A DNA stretch of 64,000 nucleotides from Setoptus koraiensis (Eukaryota > Arthropoda), in NCBI GenBank assembly GCA_048013815.1, contig CM106585.1, positions 310,001 through 374,000 on the forward strand. Reading direction: 5' to 3'. Below are positions 24,236 through 36,675 of this stretch, piece after piece. Within the stretch, counting starts at the first letter, position 1. Every line of letters starts with the position of its first letter. Under the pieces are notes generated by a model. It had not been told where the DNA came from. It was given only the letters and a program-made list of their open reading frames with translations, and searched no databases. A program made the position numbers and the translations under genes.

Positions 24236-26538
24236 ATGTCGGATAGAAGGGAAATTAGACAGGATCTCGAAAGGAAGAAGCTTCGTTTGGCTCAGATTCG
24301 GGAAGAGAAAGAACGCAAACAACGCCTTAGAGATGAAGAGGAACGACTAAACAGAGATCAAGGCACTAGTGGCGTGTCAGTTATGGATCGTGATAGACTG
24401 ACAGAGGAAGCAGACGCCATGTTGGAAAATTTAGGTTTGGGCACCGTTTCTAGATCAATGAATTTGCCATTGTCGTCAGTTTATAACACAAGTCTTATGT
24501 CGAGAGACAATAGTAGTAGCGACCTTCAACATACAACTACTAGCTTACAAAGCACAAGAGTCAGTAACGAACACCAACAATCGAGGAAACCACCTGTCGC
24601 CTTACAAGTTGTTCATGTAAATCAAATAAGTATAGCACCCAAAGAGAGTGTGGTTTATAATAAATCAACTCAAACGGCTGAAACAAATGACCAAACTCCT
24701 AACACCACAGCGCCTCGGAATGATTATTACGGTAAGCAACAGACAACTATGATGATGAGCAACGGTGATGCTGATTCTGATTACTTTACTGACACGAACA
24801 GTTACGAAAAGAGTGCTAGTTGCCAACGCCAAATCTCACAAGAGCCAAAGACAAATAACTTCCCTCAAGTTATAAATGGTATATCGCCAAATAGTCAAAG
24901 TCCTGCTCATATTATCAATTCAAACAATGCCAACGTAGCAGCTCTAGAATGGGACGATGAGTTTCAAGAAGGTATGTTCAAATTATACATGCATGCATAC
25001 TGACTAATTAATGCTTCATTACTCTTTATTGTATCATTTTAATCTGTTAACAAATAGTATTAACCTATGAGGATGAGGAAGATGGTGCCTCTTCCGACTT
25101 TGTATCCAGGCAGAGTAAATCAACCTCAACCAACTCGACGAATCACCAATCTGGCCTGCCTCAAGTAGAAATGGTCAAGCCCGCTCAACCAAATAGTGAA
25201 GAATTAATTAAGGTAGATAAAGAAGAGGAAGAAATCAAAGAAAAGAAAACCAGAGAGTTGACCGAAGAGGAAAGGGGGCAAATTGAAATAAGAGATGATT
25301 ACAAGCAGTTTATTAATCGAGCTACGAAAATACTTGAAAGAGCGCTTTATTCTAACGAAAGTCCGGAGATATTTATTCAATATTTTCCAGATGATGGTAG
25401 AGGAGAAATTGATAGTCAACGAGATGGTAACAAGTTGACACTTAATAGAGTTTTCTTCGATGAGAAATGGTCGAAAAATCGTTGCGTGACTAATTTCGAC
25501 TGGTCAGCGCAGTATTCTGAGTTATTGTTGGCCTCATATTTCAATAATGAAGAAGCGCCCTCAGACCCTGATGGAACAATATTAGTTTGGAATATGAAAT
25601 TCAAAAAATCAACTCCTGAATATGTATTCCATTGTCAATCTCCTATTATGTCTTGCTGTTTTGCCAAATTTCACCCAAGTTTGATTGTTGGAGGCACCTA
25701 TTCAGGCCAGATAGCTCTTTGGGATATGAGAAGCAGTAAGAAAACTCCCGTCCAACGCAGTCCCTTATCGGCGACCGCCCATACTCATCCAGTTTACTGT
25801 ACACAAATTGTTGGTACACAAAATGCACATAATCTGATCAGTATTTCAACAGACGGAAAATTGTGTTCATGGAGCCTAGACATGCTTGCGGCACCTCAAG
25901 AAACTATGGAACTACAACAGCAGAAACATTCTCGGCCGGTTGCTGTGACCTGTATGTCCTTTCACGCAGATGATTATAACAACTTTTTAGTAGGCAGTGA
26001 AGAAGGGGCCGTCTATTCTGCCTGTCGGCACGGCTCAAAAACTGGAGTACTATCAAGCTTTGAGAGTCATCAAGGTCCAGTGACCAGTATAGATTACCAC
26101 CCCAATGGACCACTGGCTGGTTTCTCACATTTATTCCTAACTTCGTCAATCGATTGGACTGTGCAATTATGGTCGAACAAACTACAGAGGCCTATTTATA
26201 AATTTGAGAATAACTGTGATTACCTTTACGATGTCAGATGGTCTCCAACTCACCCAGCACTTTTTGCAACCGTTGATGGGGTCGGAGGAATAGATGTATG
26301 GAATTTGAACAATGACACTGAATTGCCAACTGTTTCCACCATTGTGGATGGACAGCCATCATTGAATAAGTTGGTTTGGACTCCCACCGGAAATCAAGTG
26401 GTCGTTGGCGATGATATTGGACAAATTCACATATACGATGTAGGAGAGCAACTTGCTACACCGAAATCTAGTGATGAGGCAAAACTCTTGCACACACTTA
26501 ATGAGTTAAAACAAAATTCGAGTTGTACGATTGATTAA
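24236..26538 (+). CDS. Cytoplasmic dynein 1 intermediate chain
   Basis: Two exons, 24236-24971 and 25058-26538, separated by an 86-base GT-AG intron; 738 residues. The ATG at 24236 follows an AT-rich leader. Residues 1-45 are a charged helix (the region that binds dynactin p150 and NudE in other animals), then a low-complexity linker. That linker has [14 protein letters not shown] (position of the Tctex light-chain site) directly followed by KSTQT at about 143-147, a perfect [K/R]xTQT LC8 light-chain motif. LEWDDEF and an acidic stretch precede the C-terminal WD40 propeller ([64 protein letters not shown]), which binds the heavy chain. It is the scaffold subunit of the minus-end microtubule motor. 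All expected parts are present; length is a little above the usual 600-680 because of the linker. Confidence 0.95.
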
Positions 26539-27229
26539 TTGTTTCTAATTGTGACCCTGAGAGTCGTAATAGGATTTCACAACTCCTAAGATTAAAGAAT
26601 TCACAATTTCGCGCAGAACTCAATAGGTAATTTTAAAAAGGTTGCAAGAAAGCTCTATTACTTACTACGACTTTATCAACCATCCCAACTTTAATCTCAG
26701 GAATTTAGGTGTTTAGGAGTTGTATTTTCTAAAAACCGCTCTGTTTTGTTTTGTGGCGTCAAGCGATTGATAGTATAGTAAAATTTATTCAAGAGTAATC
26801 ACGAAGGGACCGAAGCTCTATTACATTATCGTATGTGCCATAGATTTGAGGTGATCAGTCTGTCTATTTGGGATGACCTCAACTCGATATGAACTCACAG
26901 TTGATCCATATTGACATTGTTGGGTGTTCAGCATCGCATGTATGATTGATGTGCCTCGATTGTTTGACGCTTTAATTTACGGGTATAGATTAAAATCGGA
27001 ATGGCTAAGTAAATTATAGCGATATGAACACAATATTTGTTGTTTCTCAAACATCCTTGATGAACTTCCCTCCAGACATCACCACTAAGAATAAATAGAT
27101 TAGATCTTCTTGAACATTTTGCATGATGTATGATGAACAAAAAAGTGCATTCGAAGCTGTTCAACAAGGTGATAATATTAGATAGCTTTTGTTATCATCA
27201 TTGATAGTCGTGTTAGAGTAGACTTGTAA
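26539..27229. other. Convergent intergenic region, 3' UTRs
   Basis: Between the 3' ends of the dynein intermediate chain gene and MOB4. A short inverted pair, ACAACTCCTAA near 26580 and TTAGGAGTTGT near 26712, could form a stem with a loop of about 120 bases. Nothing else is recognised. Confidence 0.4.
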
Positions 27230-27985
27230 TCACTCGGCAACCTCACTATCAATGTCTGAGCTGGTTTCGCTTGTTGGTGCAGCCTCCTCCACATTAGGCT
27301 CAGATGTTTGTTGTTTGCCTTCGGTTGGATTATCTATTGGCACAATCAATGAGTCTTTGGACATTAGATTGTACATGGTAACAAATGCCGAGAAGCGTTT
27401 ACAAAGGTGCGTTTCCTTTTCAAATTCATCAAATATCACGTAGTGGTGAAAATAGGCATGAGAAAAAATTCTGTATACTCGCCTGCAAATTGATCCTAAT
27501 TTTGCCACGGAACTCTCTTTGATTGTAACTCTCGATGGAAAATAACGACTACTATTGAGCAAGCAAGCTGCACCGTCTAGGGTATGTCGAGTATAATCAA
27601 TTGCAGGACATTCGTTGGGTTGCTTGTGGGCCGCACATAGAAAAATCCATTGTTCCGTGGCTGTCATTTGTGTACAGACATCTGGGAAGCAGCAAGCTTG
27701 CAATTTGACAGCTAATCGATTCAATTGCATACATAATTGTCTGAGATGCTCCGATTTCCAAGCGCCTAAATCTTGACCATCTGGAGGCTTTAGTATCTCC
27801 TCAATGTTAGAGGGATCCTTTCTGACAGTTTGTTGTATGTATTGCTGAACTGCCAGGGTGGATTCCATTTCTTCGAAAGATTGCTCGGGCCAATTGTAAA
27901 AATCTTCAGATTTGCACCCCTTATCATTCCTTCTCAACAGCGTCGTTTGCTGCTGATCGTTTGTATCTATATTCTCATTGATCAT
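27230..27985 (-). CDS. Mob4: MOB4 / phocein (STRIPAK subunit)
   Basis: A single-exon frame of 251 residues with ATG at 27985 and TGA at 27230. It is highly similar to animal phocein throughout: [80 protein letters not shown] and [13 protein letters not shown]. The MOB zinc site is intact: Cys99-x4-Cys104 and His176-x4-His181. Phocein is the MOB protein that sits with striatin and a GCK-III kinase in the STRIPAK phosphatase complex. STRIPAK antagonises Hippo signalling and also acts in membrane traffic. The C-terminal 35 residues are acidic and not conserved. Assigned to MOB4 rather than MOB1-3 because of the phocein-specific blocks. Confidence 0.95.
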   Translation of the reverse strand: MINENIDTNDQQQTTLLRRNDKGCKSEDFYNWPEQSFEEMESTLAVQQYIQQTVRKDPSNIEEILKPPDGQDLGAWKSEHLRQLCMQLNRLAVKLQACCFPDVCTQMTATEQWIFLCAAHKQPNECPAIDYTRHTLDGAACLLNSSRYFPSRVTIKESSVAKLGSICRRVYRIFSHAYFHHYVIFDEFEKETHLCKRFSAFVTMYNLMSKDSLIVPIDNPTEGKQQTSEPNVEEAAPTSETSSDIDSEVAE

Positions 27986-28864
27986 TGTGATGATGGTAAT
28001 GTTATCAATAATAATAACAATGTTAATACTTGCAGTAATAAGTATGACAATAATTGTGATTATGATAGAAGCATTAATGTTATAGCCAGAGCCTAGTGAG
28101 ATTTGTCGTGAAGATGGGATTGAATTTTGTGTCCAATTTTGAAATATTTATGCTGCTGATATTTCTCGATGTGCAAATGATAGCGCACCTCACGATGATT
28201 ATTTTTACCCGTGTCTCGCTCCCGTCTCGCTCCGGCCACGCCCACTTTTTGAATTTCAGATTTTCTTTTCCTATTCGAGGCCCCGAAATCGCTATTGACA
28301 TAGGATCGGCGGACATTTCGCTATGATATTCTTACACATTGTTTTCTCATATACATTTTTGGTGCAATAAGTCGCCTCTGAACGATTTTGATGACACTCA
28401 AAATGGAGCTCAAACAGTAACCTTCCCCTTCATGAGTCGCCATCCTCGAGGATCTGCGATACTTCGCAGTGGACTTCGAGAATATCAAATTCAACTCGCT
28501 TGTCAGCACCTCCCTCTGATTACGCAACACTAATCTGTTTGCGATTGACAGGTATCAATTGCATTATTTGTAAAGCTACAAAGTGAAAAGAAATTTTTCG
28601 ACGAGTCGACTGCTAAGAAACAATTGTTCGGTTGTATTCGAAACAGGAACCCCAGGTTTCCTTATCGACTTGGTCTAAAAAATCGGCAACAATAATCTAC
28701 GATTACTTTATTTGACAATGTGATGTATTATTTGCAGAACGTCTGTCGCAACCTTTATTGCCAACGATCGATAAGTAATCAAAAGAGAGAAATGCTTGAA
28801 TGTTATCCGGATAATTGAACAAATATTCCTCTATAATTGTGGGATATTTGGATACTAAATGAGG
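27986..28864. other. Intergenic between MOB4 and RGS gene
   Basis: The MOB4 upstream region contains runs of AAT trinucleotides (about 28001-28060) and a CG-richer patch CTCGCTCCCGTCTCGC near 28209-28226, which could belong to the promoter. The right part is the 3' UTR of the RGS gene. No coding exon is recognised. Confidence 0.4.
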
Positions 28865-30388
28865 CTAAACATCTACTGGTTTGCTCACAAACACTGGCTC
28901 TGTTCTGATGCCGGCTCGATTGATTGCTTCTTTTTGATTGAGTGCTTCTCTCGTGGACGGCACTCGATGTTTGCACTTGCTGTGAGAATGGCGAATTTTT
29001 TCAGATACATAGGCTTCATGTCTTTGTTTAATCAAGGCACTATGATTGGACTTGTCAGGTTTCTTCTTTCTGGGTGGTAGAGGCGGTGGTGGTGGTGTCC
29101 TTCGTCTTTTCGTAGCTGGCAACACCACATCTGGTTTCATTGTTCCACTAACACTGGGCTCTTTATTGCCAGAAGTTGTTGGGGCAGGTAAGCAAGTTAC
29201 CAATTGCGGTACATTCTTGACAGTAGCATGCTGTATTTGGTAACGATTGCTCGCAATTGTGGATATTTTCTTATACGAACAAGCAACTGGATAAGAGTCT
29301 CTCATAGAGGAGATAATATAGTTTTTATCTGAGTTTAATGGATCATCGATAGCATGAGTTGATTGCTCATCAGTCAGGGTTGAGCCTGGCTGGACCTGTA
29401 TCTCTGTCGGAGCCTCAATAGATCCGCCGCAGTTCATCTCATTATGTGATTGTATTATTACATCACACGAATTGGTCTCAGTAGTTGAATTGTTTGATTC
29501 TTGATTCATTTTTTTGTATAATTTACAGAATCTGGGGTAACAGTCGGTACGCATCAAATTAAACACTTCTATCTGGGCATCATCAAACATATCCCTTGTT
29601 GGACTACCCAGGCTCTTCTCAACCGCTTGGAGACACTCATAGTTGACGTTAACAGGTTGCTTTGCTTCAAAGCCAAGATATTGTTTGAATATTTTGAGGG
29701 CTCTCGCTCTGATTAGGTGCTTTTTGATGGCAGACTTGTTGTTGTTATTGAATAACGATTTAAATTGTTCGCACTCTAACCAAAAGTTGATATTTTCTTG
29801 GCAAAATTGTATTTTCAGGAAGTCACTGAATACTTTTATGTTGTCCTCATGTTCTAAAAATTTATCAAACTCTACAAGATTCTGTGGTATCTCGTTGAGT
29901 GCGATCTTGGAGTGTGTCCTCGAACGTGTAAGTCTATATAGATCGAACGATGTTGGTTGATCGGAGGCGTCATGGCTGAGGTGAGATTTGGATCTATGCA
30001 TAATTTCGTTGTTTATTTTAGTCTTTCGTGCAAGTCTCAAAGATTTATTCCTACCCAATTTTTTTATAAGATCTTTTCCAGTGGACGAATTCTTTTTTGT
30101 TGCTTTCGCTATACCATCGTTTTGTTTGTTTCGTTTGACCAAAAGATCAATGGCGTCAATCTTGAGCTGTCTGTTGGCCTTAATATTTTTGATTGCCTTG
30201 CTTGGCTTCATAATTGATTGATTATCCTGTATGATAATGCATTCGAATTTGTGTTGCAATGGACTACTACCACTCTGTCCATGTGGCACGCTGCGGGATG
30301 GTTCAAGATGGACAACGTGCCAACGGTCAAGCAAATATAAGAATAAGAATTCTCTCATCACCTGTCCCGTTGAACCAAGAATGACCAT
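28865..30388 (-). CDS. RGS-domain protein
   Basis: A single-exon frame of 507 residues from ATG at 30388 (an in-frame GTG lies 12 bases upstream) to TAG at 28865. Residues about 170-295 are an RGS domain: NEIPQNLVEFDKFLEHED, FSDFLKIQFCQENINFWLEC, ARALKIFKQYL and DDAQIEVFNLMRTDCYPRF. The conserved asparagine of QENINFW and the late YPRF segment are present. RGS domains accelerate GTP hydrolysis by G-alpha subunits and so shorten GPCR signalling. The remainder is basic and low complexity, with KRRRTPPPPPLPPRKKK as a likely nuclear-localisation or SH3-ligand segment. No DEP, GGL or GoLoco domain is seen, so it fits an R4-like or unclassified RGS. A TATATA-like sequence lies about 35 bases upstream of the ATG. 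A donor-like CAGGTGATG occurs inside the first codons, so the true first exon could differ. Confidence 0.8.
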   Translation of the reverse strand: MVILGSTGQVMREFLFLYLLDRWHVVHLEPSRSVPHGQSGSSPLQHKFECIIIQDNQSIMKPSKAIKNIKANRQLKIDAIDLLVKRNKQNDGIAKATKKNSSTGKDLIKKLGRNKSLRLARKTKINNEIMHRSKSHLSHDASDQPTSFDLYRLTRSRTHSKIALNEIPQNLVEFDKFLEHEDNIKVFSDFLKIQFCQENINFWLECEQFKSLFNNNNKSAIKKHLIRARALKIFKQYLGFEAKQPVNVNYECLQAVEKSLGSPTRDMFDDAQIEVFNLMRTDCYPRFCKLYKKMNQESNNSTTETNSCDVIIQSHNEMNCGGSIEAPTEIQVQPGSTLTDEQSTHAIDDPLNSDKNYIISSMRDSYPVACSYKKISTIASNRYQIQHATVKNVPQLVTCLPAPTTSGNKEPSVSGTMKPDVVLPATKRRRTPPPPPLPPRKKKPDKSNHSALIKQRHEAYVSEKIRHSHSKCKHRVPSTREALNQKEAINRAGIRTEPVFVSKPVDV

Positions 30389-31732
30389 ACCGGTTGCCAC
30401 GCCTATCTCCCTTTTACACTATATATCTCACGAGTCGGGCTCGTCATGGTTTGCCATATTTCCTCATGTTGATTCGCAATTAAAACAATATACGGTCGAC
30501 GGAGACAATATGACCATTGGTCACAAAGAATGCCCAATTAAAATGCAAGTAAAGAAGCACGGGCCCAACCAACGAACAGGGTATTAAAGTGCCAAGAGTG
30601 CCTCAAATTGCACAAAAAACCGTTAATTAGACTACTTGTTGCTGCGGGCTGCTCATGCTTGCCACGTCAATGCTGATTATTTTCAATACAATTCACATAA
30701 TGATAGTTGATCACTATTTGTCTATGAGTCACCCCCGTCTAGCGGATTTCTTTCTTCTGGTGCCTGCTTTGTTTGCTCGATGATAATCAATCGTTTCTGG
30801 TTTGTATCATCATTCAGATTAAAATCAATTGTAGTATCAAACAAATATAAGGAGATATAAATAGAGAGCAGGGGAACCACTTACTTACAAATCAGCCTGA
30901 CAAATCAACTGTCTGACATGATTTAGCGACAATGAAAACATCATGCACATACGCGTGATAATAATAACAAAGTATTGATAAGTTGTTGCTGGAAGCATTT
31001 GTGCGAAATATCATGATAATAATCAATTCGGATGCTCCAAAACTGCAACTTTTGATCATATTTATTCCTTTTGTCAACACCTACTACTAGTGACATCACA
31101 CTAGTTAAAGATGAATTTTATCGGTGTAGCATGTGTCCGTCTATTATACAATGTCATTGTGACGAAAAGAGGAGATCCACCATCTATAGCGAAAAACAAT
31201 ACAATAAATAACAAACCAAAAGTATATTTGTCGTGATTGTCATCCCCAACCATCAAGTGCTTTGTCGGTGCGGGAAATCAAAGTAAGGGAAACTGTGTCT
31301 AGATATTAATCTAAATGGTAACCAAGTCTGAATCTGATCTCTGATCATAATGAATTTTGTTCTGAGAACAAAATCTGAGCCAAGTAACAACTTTAAGAGT
31401 AGTTGTAATCTAACTTTTTCTCTCTGTTTTGACAAGTTTTGGAACATTCTGGTCATATCCATATCATATGTAGACTAGATGTACAATAGATGATTTTCAG
31501 TTAGTGGTTAATAACACATGATAGGACCATCTATAGGTTATGACGAAACAGATCAATTATCGAATGAACCTGATCTCCAATCAATTTCAATCAATGATTT
31601 TTCTCATTGTGGCAAACGACTATAAGTACAAGCCAGAGAGTGGGTGGGTGATGCAGTCAAAGTTTACATTTGCCTACTCAGTTAGTAATTGCATCATTAA
31701 CCTTAAACGAACACTTTCAACGAATCGCTATC
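30389..31732. other. Divergent intergenic region, RGS gene / P450
   Basis: About 1.3 kb that contains both promoters. ATATATAG lies near 30419-30426 (minus-strand TATA candidate for the RGS gene). GACTATAAGTACAAG near 31619 could serve the P450. No coding exon is recognised. Confidence 0.4.
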
Positions 31733-33412
31733 ATGACAGATAATATATTAGCACTGCAGGCAACAACAGTTATTCCCGAATGGGTTGTTTGGGATCAAAA
31801 TAAATTGTATTGGACATTGGCCATCATAATAGTGACTTATCTATATTACAATTATGTCAAATTTACTTACTGGTCATCGCGGGGCATCAGAGGGCCCATG
31901 CCAGTACCCATCCTTGGTACAGATTTCTATTATATGTTCGCCCATCGTAGAACTCTAGAGATGAAATGGCGCAAACAATATGGAAAGGTGTATGGGACAT
32001 ATAATGGGGTCAAACCCGTGATAAACGTTAGCGATAATGAGTTAGTCAAGCATGTTTTTATAAAAGATTTTGACGTTTTCACTAATAGATATCCAGTAAC
32101 AGTGAGTCCATACCAGAAAAGATTTCTATTTTGGTCTCGCAATTCGCAATGGGCTCGCAAGAGATCTATTATTACGCCAACATTCACCAGTAGTCGTATG
32201 AGACAGATGTTCGAATTGATGCGAGGTTGTACAAGCAAGTTTCTAACTGAACTGGACAATATGACGCAAGACAAAGACAAATCCGTTGGTGCAGTCATAT
32301 CAAAAGACCACTATATGAGCTATGCCCTTGATGTGATTGCTCAGGCATGCTTCGCAGTAGACTTCAACACATATCGTGATAAGGACAGCGATTTTGCTAA
32401 GAAAGCGTACGGTTTCTCAAAGTTTCCCATATCAAGATTTATTATTCTACTATTATTGCCATCCAGAGTAAGAAAGTGGCTTAATTTTGATTTGTTCAAC
32501 GAGTCGATTTTCGAATTCTTTGAAGAAGCAAGCAAAAAACTAATTGAGCGTCGCAGAGCCCTTATTAATCACAATATCAACAGAGCGGAAATGGACAAAC
32601 CTGTATTCAAAGATATGATACAATTGATGCTTGAAGCTAAAAGAACAAACGATGTTGAATTGGTTGAAGATGACCTTAGAGAGGCTCATTATAATAGTAC
32701 GACCAATGCTGATATAATTGGTGAACAGAAGAGACAATACGAAGAAAGTGCGGACAAAAACCAGTATTTGACAGATTCCGAGATCGCCGGTCAAATGACT
32801 TTCTTTTTTATAGCAGGATTTGAGACAGCATCATCAACTTTGTCGTTTTGTTTCTATGAACTAGCCAACAATCCGAAAGTCCAACAAATCTTATATGATG
32901 AATTGATTGAGAATGCAGAAAATCTTCATCTGGATAATATAGAATACAGTCCTATGTTGCAGCTCAAACAGTTAGACGCATTTGTATCAGAAGTCCTGCG
33001 TTTATATTCACCTGTAACAGCCATTGATCGAGAAGTTGGTCAAGACTATAAGGTGCCAGGAATGGATTTGACACTTGAAAAAGGTCTCAATATCACAGTA
33101 CCGTACTTTGTGTTGCACCACGACGCCGAATATTGGCCCAATCCGGAAAAGTTTGACATGACTAGATTTTTACCAGAGAATCGTGCCAATATTAAATCTT
33201 GCACTTTCGCGCCATTTGGATTGGGGCCCCGACATTGTGTAGGCATGAGGTTTGCTTTAGCTGAGATTAAGTTGGTATTGACTCAGCTCATTCTTAGATA
33301 TCGTTTTTCTCGAGCTAGTAGCACCAGTAGCTATCCACCGCAATACAAAAGACACATGTTCTTTTCACAATTGGAAAACTCAGATGTTTTAATTGAGAAA
33401 CGTTGCAAGTGA
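31733..33412 (+). CDS. Cytochrome P450, CYP3-clan-like
   Basis: A single-exon frame of 559 residues. I use ATG at 31733; the in-frame TTG 63 bases upstream is unlikely. There is an N-terminal membrane anchor (LYWTLAIIIVTYLYYNYV) followed by the proline-rich hinge RGIRGPMPVPILG. Conserved P450 parts: WxxxR-type helix C (SQWARKRSII), I-helix AGFETASS with the oxygen-activating Thr, K-helix EVLR, PEKFDMTRF (PERF-type), and the haem loop FGLGPRHCVG with thiolate Cys at about 502. It would be an ER-bound monooxygenase using electrons from CPR, with substrate unknown. In arthropods, CYP3-clan enzymes often handle plant toxins and pesticides; that is a family-level statement only. About 30-40 residues longer than typical microsomal P450s, mainly in the region before the I-helix. 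Confidence 0.93.
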   Translation: MTDNILALQATTVIPEWVVWDQNKLYWTLAIIIVTYLYYNYVKFTYWSSRGIRGPMPVPILGTDFYYMFAHRRTLEMKWRKQYGKVYGTYNGVKPVINVSDNELVKHVFIKDFDVFTNRYPVTVSPYQKRFLFWSRNSQWARKRSIITPTFTSSRMRQMFELMRGCTSKFLTELDNMTQDKDKSVGAVISKDHYMSYALDVIAQACFAVDFNTYRDKDSDFAKKAYGFSKFPISRFIILLLLPSRVRKWLNFDLFNESIFEFFEEASKKLIERRRALINHNINRAEMDKPVFKDMIQLMLEAKRTNDVELVEDDLREAHYNSTTNADIIGEQKRQYEESADKNQYLTDSEIAGQMTFFFIAGFETASSTLSFCFYELANNPKVQQILYDELIENAENLHLDNIEYSPMLQLKQLDAFVSEVLRLYSPVTAIDREVGQDYKVPGMDLTLEKGLNITVPYFVLHHDAEYWPNPEKFDMTRFLPENRANIKSCTFAPFGLGPRHCVGMRFALAEIKLVLTQLILRYRFSRASSTSSYPPQYKRHMFFSQLENSDVLIEKRCK

Positions 33413-34265
33413 ACATTCTGACGATGCACAAGTGTCGAATTGATTCGACTGTTTTGCCGGCCGTTTTTAGCCTCAAAATAGAGTATCGTTACATCATGAC
33501 GTAACAATAGCATCGTTTTAGGGTGAAAAAAAAAGCTGTCGTCATACAGAGCATCAAGATGTATCAAGATATTTCTGACCATACTAGATTGATACATATG
33601 TCAATTACATTTATAACCGATAATAACTTTGTTTTACCAATAAAAATACACTTTACTCGAATTTTATTATGAGTTTCGTGCAACAATTGGATAGATTCGG
33701 CTCTTATTTTCCGACGCACAGATACTTTTAAGCGCGATACTTGTCTCCGAAAGAGTATTGATGCTGATCTGATAGAAGTGAAGTTGATGATGAATAAAAT
33801 AAATTTAATTTAATAATAATAATCTGCAACAAACTTGTGATCATAAAATCACATATGTGGATTATTCTTTCTGCGAAAGAACTGATTCCGAAATTTGAAA
33901 TTACTAGGCATCGTTCGACCATAAGTTTATCGCTGACTATAAAAATCCACCCCGTCGTGGTCTTGTTCGTCGTCCCGGCGATCGATTAATATTTGTGTGT
34001 TACGCCCATGCTAATTATTTTGCACACAAATCTAGTGACCCAATCAATCTATTGTTGTCGTTCTTAGACAAAAACTGATGCGTCAAACACTATTATGTTA
34101 GTCAAGATTATTGAGTCTTCGGATTGCAATAAAGTTCATTTTGGGTGCAATAGAATCAACAAGTAGTTCAGGTCCTCACCAACTAAATCTATGTGTAACA
34201 TCTAAGTCTATGGTGGATTGGTTAATTAGTTAACTGGATGCATCATTAATGACTAGATTAGAAAA
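33413..34265. other. Convergent intergenic region
   Basis: Between the 3' ends of the P450 and the MFS transporter. It has the AATAAAAATACACTT polyadenylation-type signal near 33640 for the P450. No further feature is seen. Confidence 0.4.
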
Positions 34266-36675
34266 TCACTTCGGATAGAGTAAATGATATGCACTTAAAC
34301 CAAACACTTCCATAAAGAAGACAGTGATGCACGGTACGTATCTATTGTAGTTATCGATGAGATAACCAAAGACAAACGCCATGGCTATACCACCAAATGA
34401 CTGGTGCGCAAAACAAATTGGATTTTAATAGACAGAATTAATTAGATTGACATTTATCAAGATGTTTTTTCTCTTATATAATTCAATGTTGGACTTACCT
34501 GTGATGTGAACAAAAAGCCATATATTATGCCAGCATTTTTGCGACCAAAAACTCTAGCACAGTGAACAGGATAAATGGCAAACCAACCAGAGAATGAGCC
34601 AAACACACCCAATGTACAAGTGAGATATAAAAATTTGCTGGATAAAATAAACTCGAATGGTAACATAAACATTAGTGTTCCAAAAATGATTGTGATCAAT
34701 GAGAAGCATCTGGTAAAATTGAACCGATCCACGGCCATGCCCCAAGATAAACGTCCCAAACAATTTGCTATTGAGGCCAAAGATCCCGTCCATGCCAAAT
34801 ACATGTCGTCTGCTATATATATTTGTCCATATTTTTTGTACATTGAATTCATAAAAAGAACCCCCTGTGTTGTGACTCCGTAAACCAGGTACATTACTAG
34901 GAATTCTCTTGATCTGATTGCCTTGGAAATAGACATGTCATTATCAAATATAGGCAATTCGTCGCTCTCAAACTTTCCATATGAAGAACTAGATGGCTTG
35001 AATAGTAAACAACATCCAATAAATTGCATTGTAGCATAAATAGAGCCCATAAAAGTGAACAGCGAAGGCACATTCTTCATAATTTCATCCTGAGTGAAAT
35101 AATGATTATCAGGTTCTGAATTAGGACTTAAATTGGTAGGGTTCACATAGGCTGTTTGTACCATGTTGAAAATGAACGTGCTATCCGAGAAATAAATAAG
35201 AAAAATGAGTTGTAATTTCAATTGCGTCAGCATCATCCATAATTATGCATTAGATGACAAATGAAATATGCTGACTGACTTACCCTATGCCATAACCTGC
35301 CAATATGAAGCCAGACACAAGACCTTTCCTGTTTGGAAACCAACCAAACCCATTGGTTATTGGTGTGATATATGCCAAACCAGTTCCAAATCCCGGAAGT
35401 AGACCATAACTGTTACACGAGGTGTTGATTTGTATGTTATAGGAGGATAACAGAACGGGTAAGTGTCGATCGGCGAAAGTAGAATAATTTTGAATTAAGC
35501 GATAATATCTCGAACCTACGTAATGACAACAGGAACAAATCCAAATTCTAGTGACCATCTAGTTGAGGCTATGGACATTGAATGAATGGTACAGCCAATG
35601 AAACAAGAGACTCTAGCTGAAAATCTCTTCTCTATGAAGCCTCCCATGACCATGGCGATACCTTGACCCACGGCATTCATTGACATTATCCAAACAGATC
35701 CACCATATGTGGCGGATGGTGCTGAATGCAACCTCAGATAGGAGGTCATATACGAGTTGACATTGCTATAATTGTTCGTATCATAAAATGAACATGATAG
35801 ATTTAAATAATTATAGAGATCAATTTAATAAAATTGTTTATAAATGTATCCCTCAAAGTAATTTGATGATGGCTAAACACTCACCTAAGAGTATAAACAG
35901 TTCCTAATGTTATATGTATCAATGCCGCTCCAATCAGCGCCATCAAAGACTTTTGAAATATGAAATTATATAATTTAATTAGGCTCATGTTTCTTCTTCT
36001 GTGACTTCCTATGTACAGATGGTGGCTGGAGAATTGGTTCGAGATTCTATCGTTGTAGCTATTACTGTTATTACTACCACTACTACTACCACTACTTTGG
36101 GAACTGAACGGATAAGAGAAATATTTCAAAAATTTTCGATAATTTTTGCCACGATCACGCTTTCGATAAGATTCTGATTCTCTCTTGTTGTGATCATTAT
36201 TATCACAATTATCGTATATATGCTTCTTGAAACTTTTATTAGATCGTGATGACTCGCAGTTGTAACTCGTTGTGTCGGATGTATTATTTCTAGTACTATG
36301 ATTGTGATAGTCTTTGACACTTCTGCTCGCGTTAATTGGATCGGTTGTAGACAAAGTTGTTGTGTCGCTAGTTGCGCAATCTCGCAATATGGTAGAGTGG
36401 TTACAATCTATTAATGTGTCGTGTAGGCCTGATTTATGATCGTGATTGTCATTATCATTGTTGATATCAGCGATAGTGGCCCTTGTCTCTTTCTTATTAC
36501 GCTTGCTCCTAGTGATTTGATTTCTGCCATATTGTTGCTGTGAATCGCTTTTATTCGATCTCACTATGCTGTTGTCATTATCATCATCATCAGCATCGGC
36601 TGAACTGGGGGATGATGAGCCTGAGGGCTCATAGTTGTTGAGCAGTGGAACATATTGTACATTCTTCGCCGACAT
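34266..36675 (-). CDS. MFS transporter, OFA/monocarboxylate-type
   Basis: Five exons on the minus strand: 35885-36675, 35520-35765, 35284-35409, 34499-35180 and 34266-34400. All introns are GT-AG and the phases agree, giving 659 residues. The first about 230 residues are hydrophilic, rich in Ser, Asn, Asp, Arg and His, and presumably cytosolic. The membrane part starts at KSLMALIGAALIHITLGTVY. Conserved transporter features: NVNSYMTSYLR, GQGIAMVMGG, GLLPGFGTGLAYITPITNG, WFPNRKGLVSGFILAGYGIG, FIFNMVQTAYVNP, a second half opening SREFLVMYLVYG, LGRLSWGMAVDRF, and GGIAMAFVFGYLID. The WFPxRxGLxxG block resembles the oxalate/formate antiporter and monocarboxylate (SLC16-like) families, so a small-carboxylate substrate is likely but not proven. 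Confidence 0.88.
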
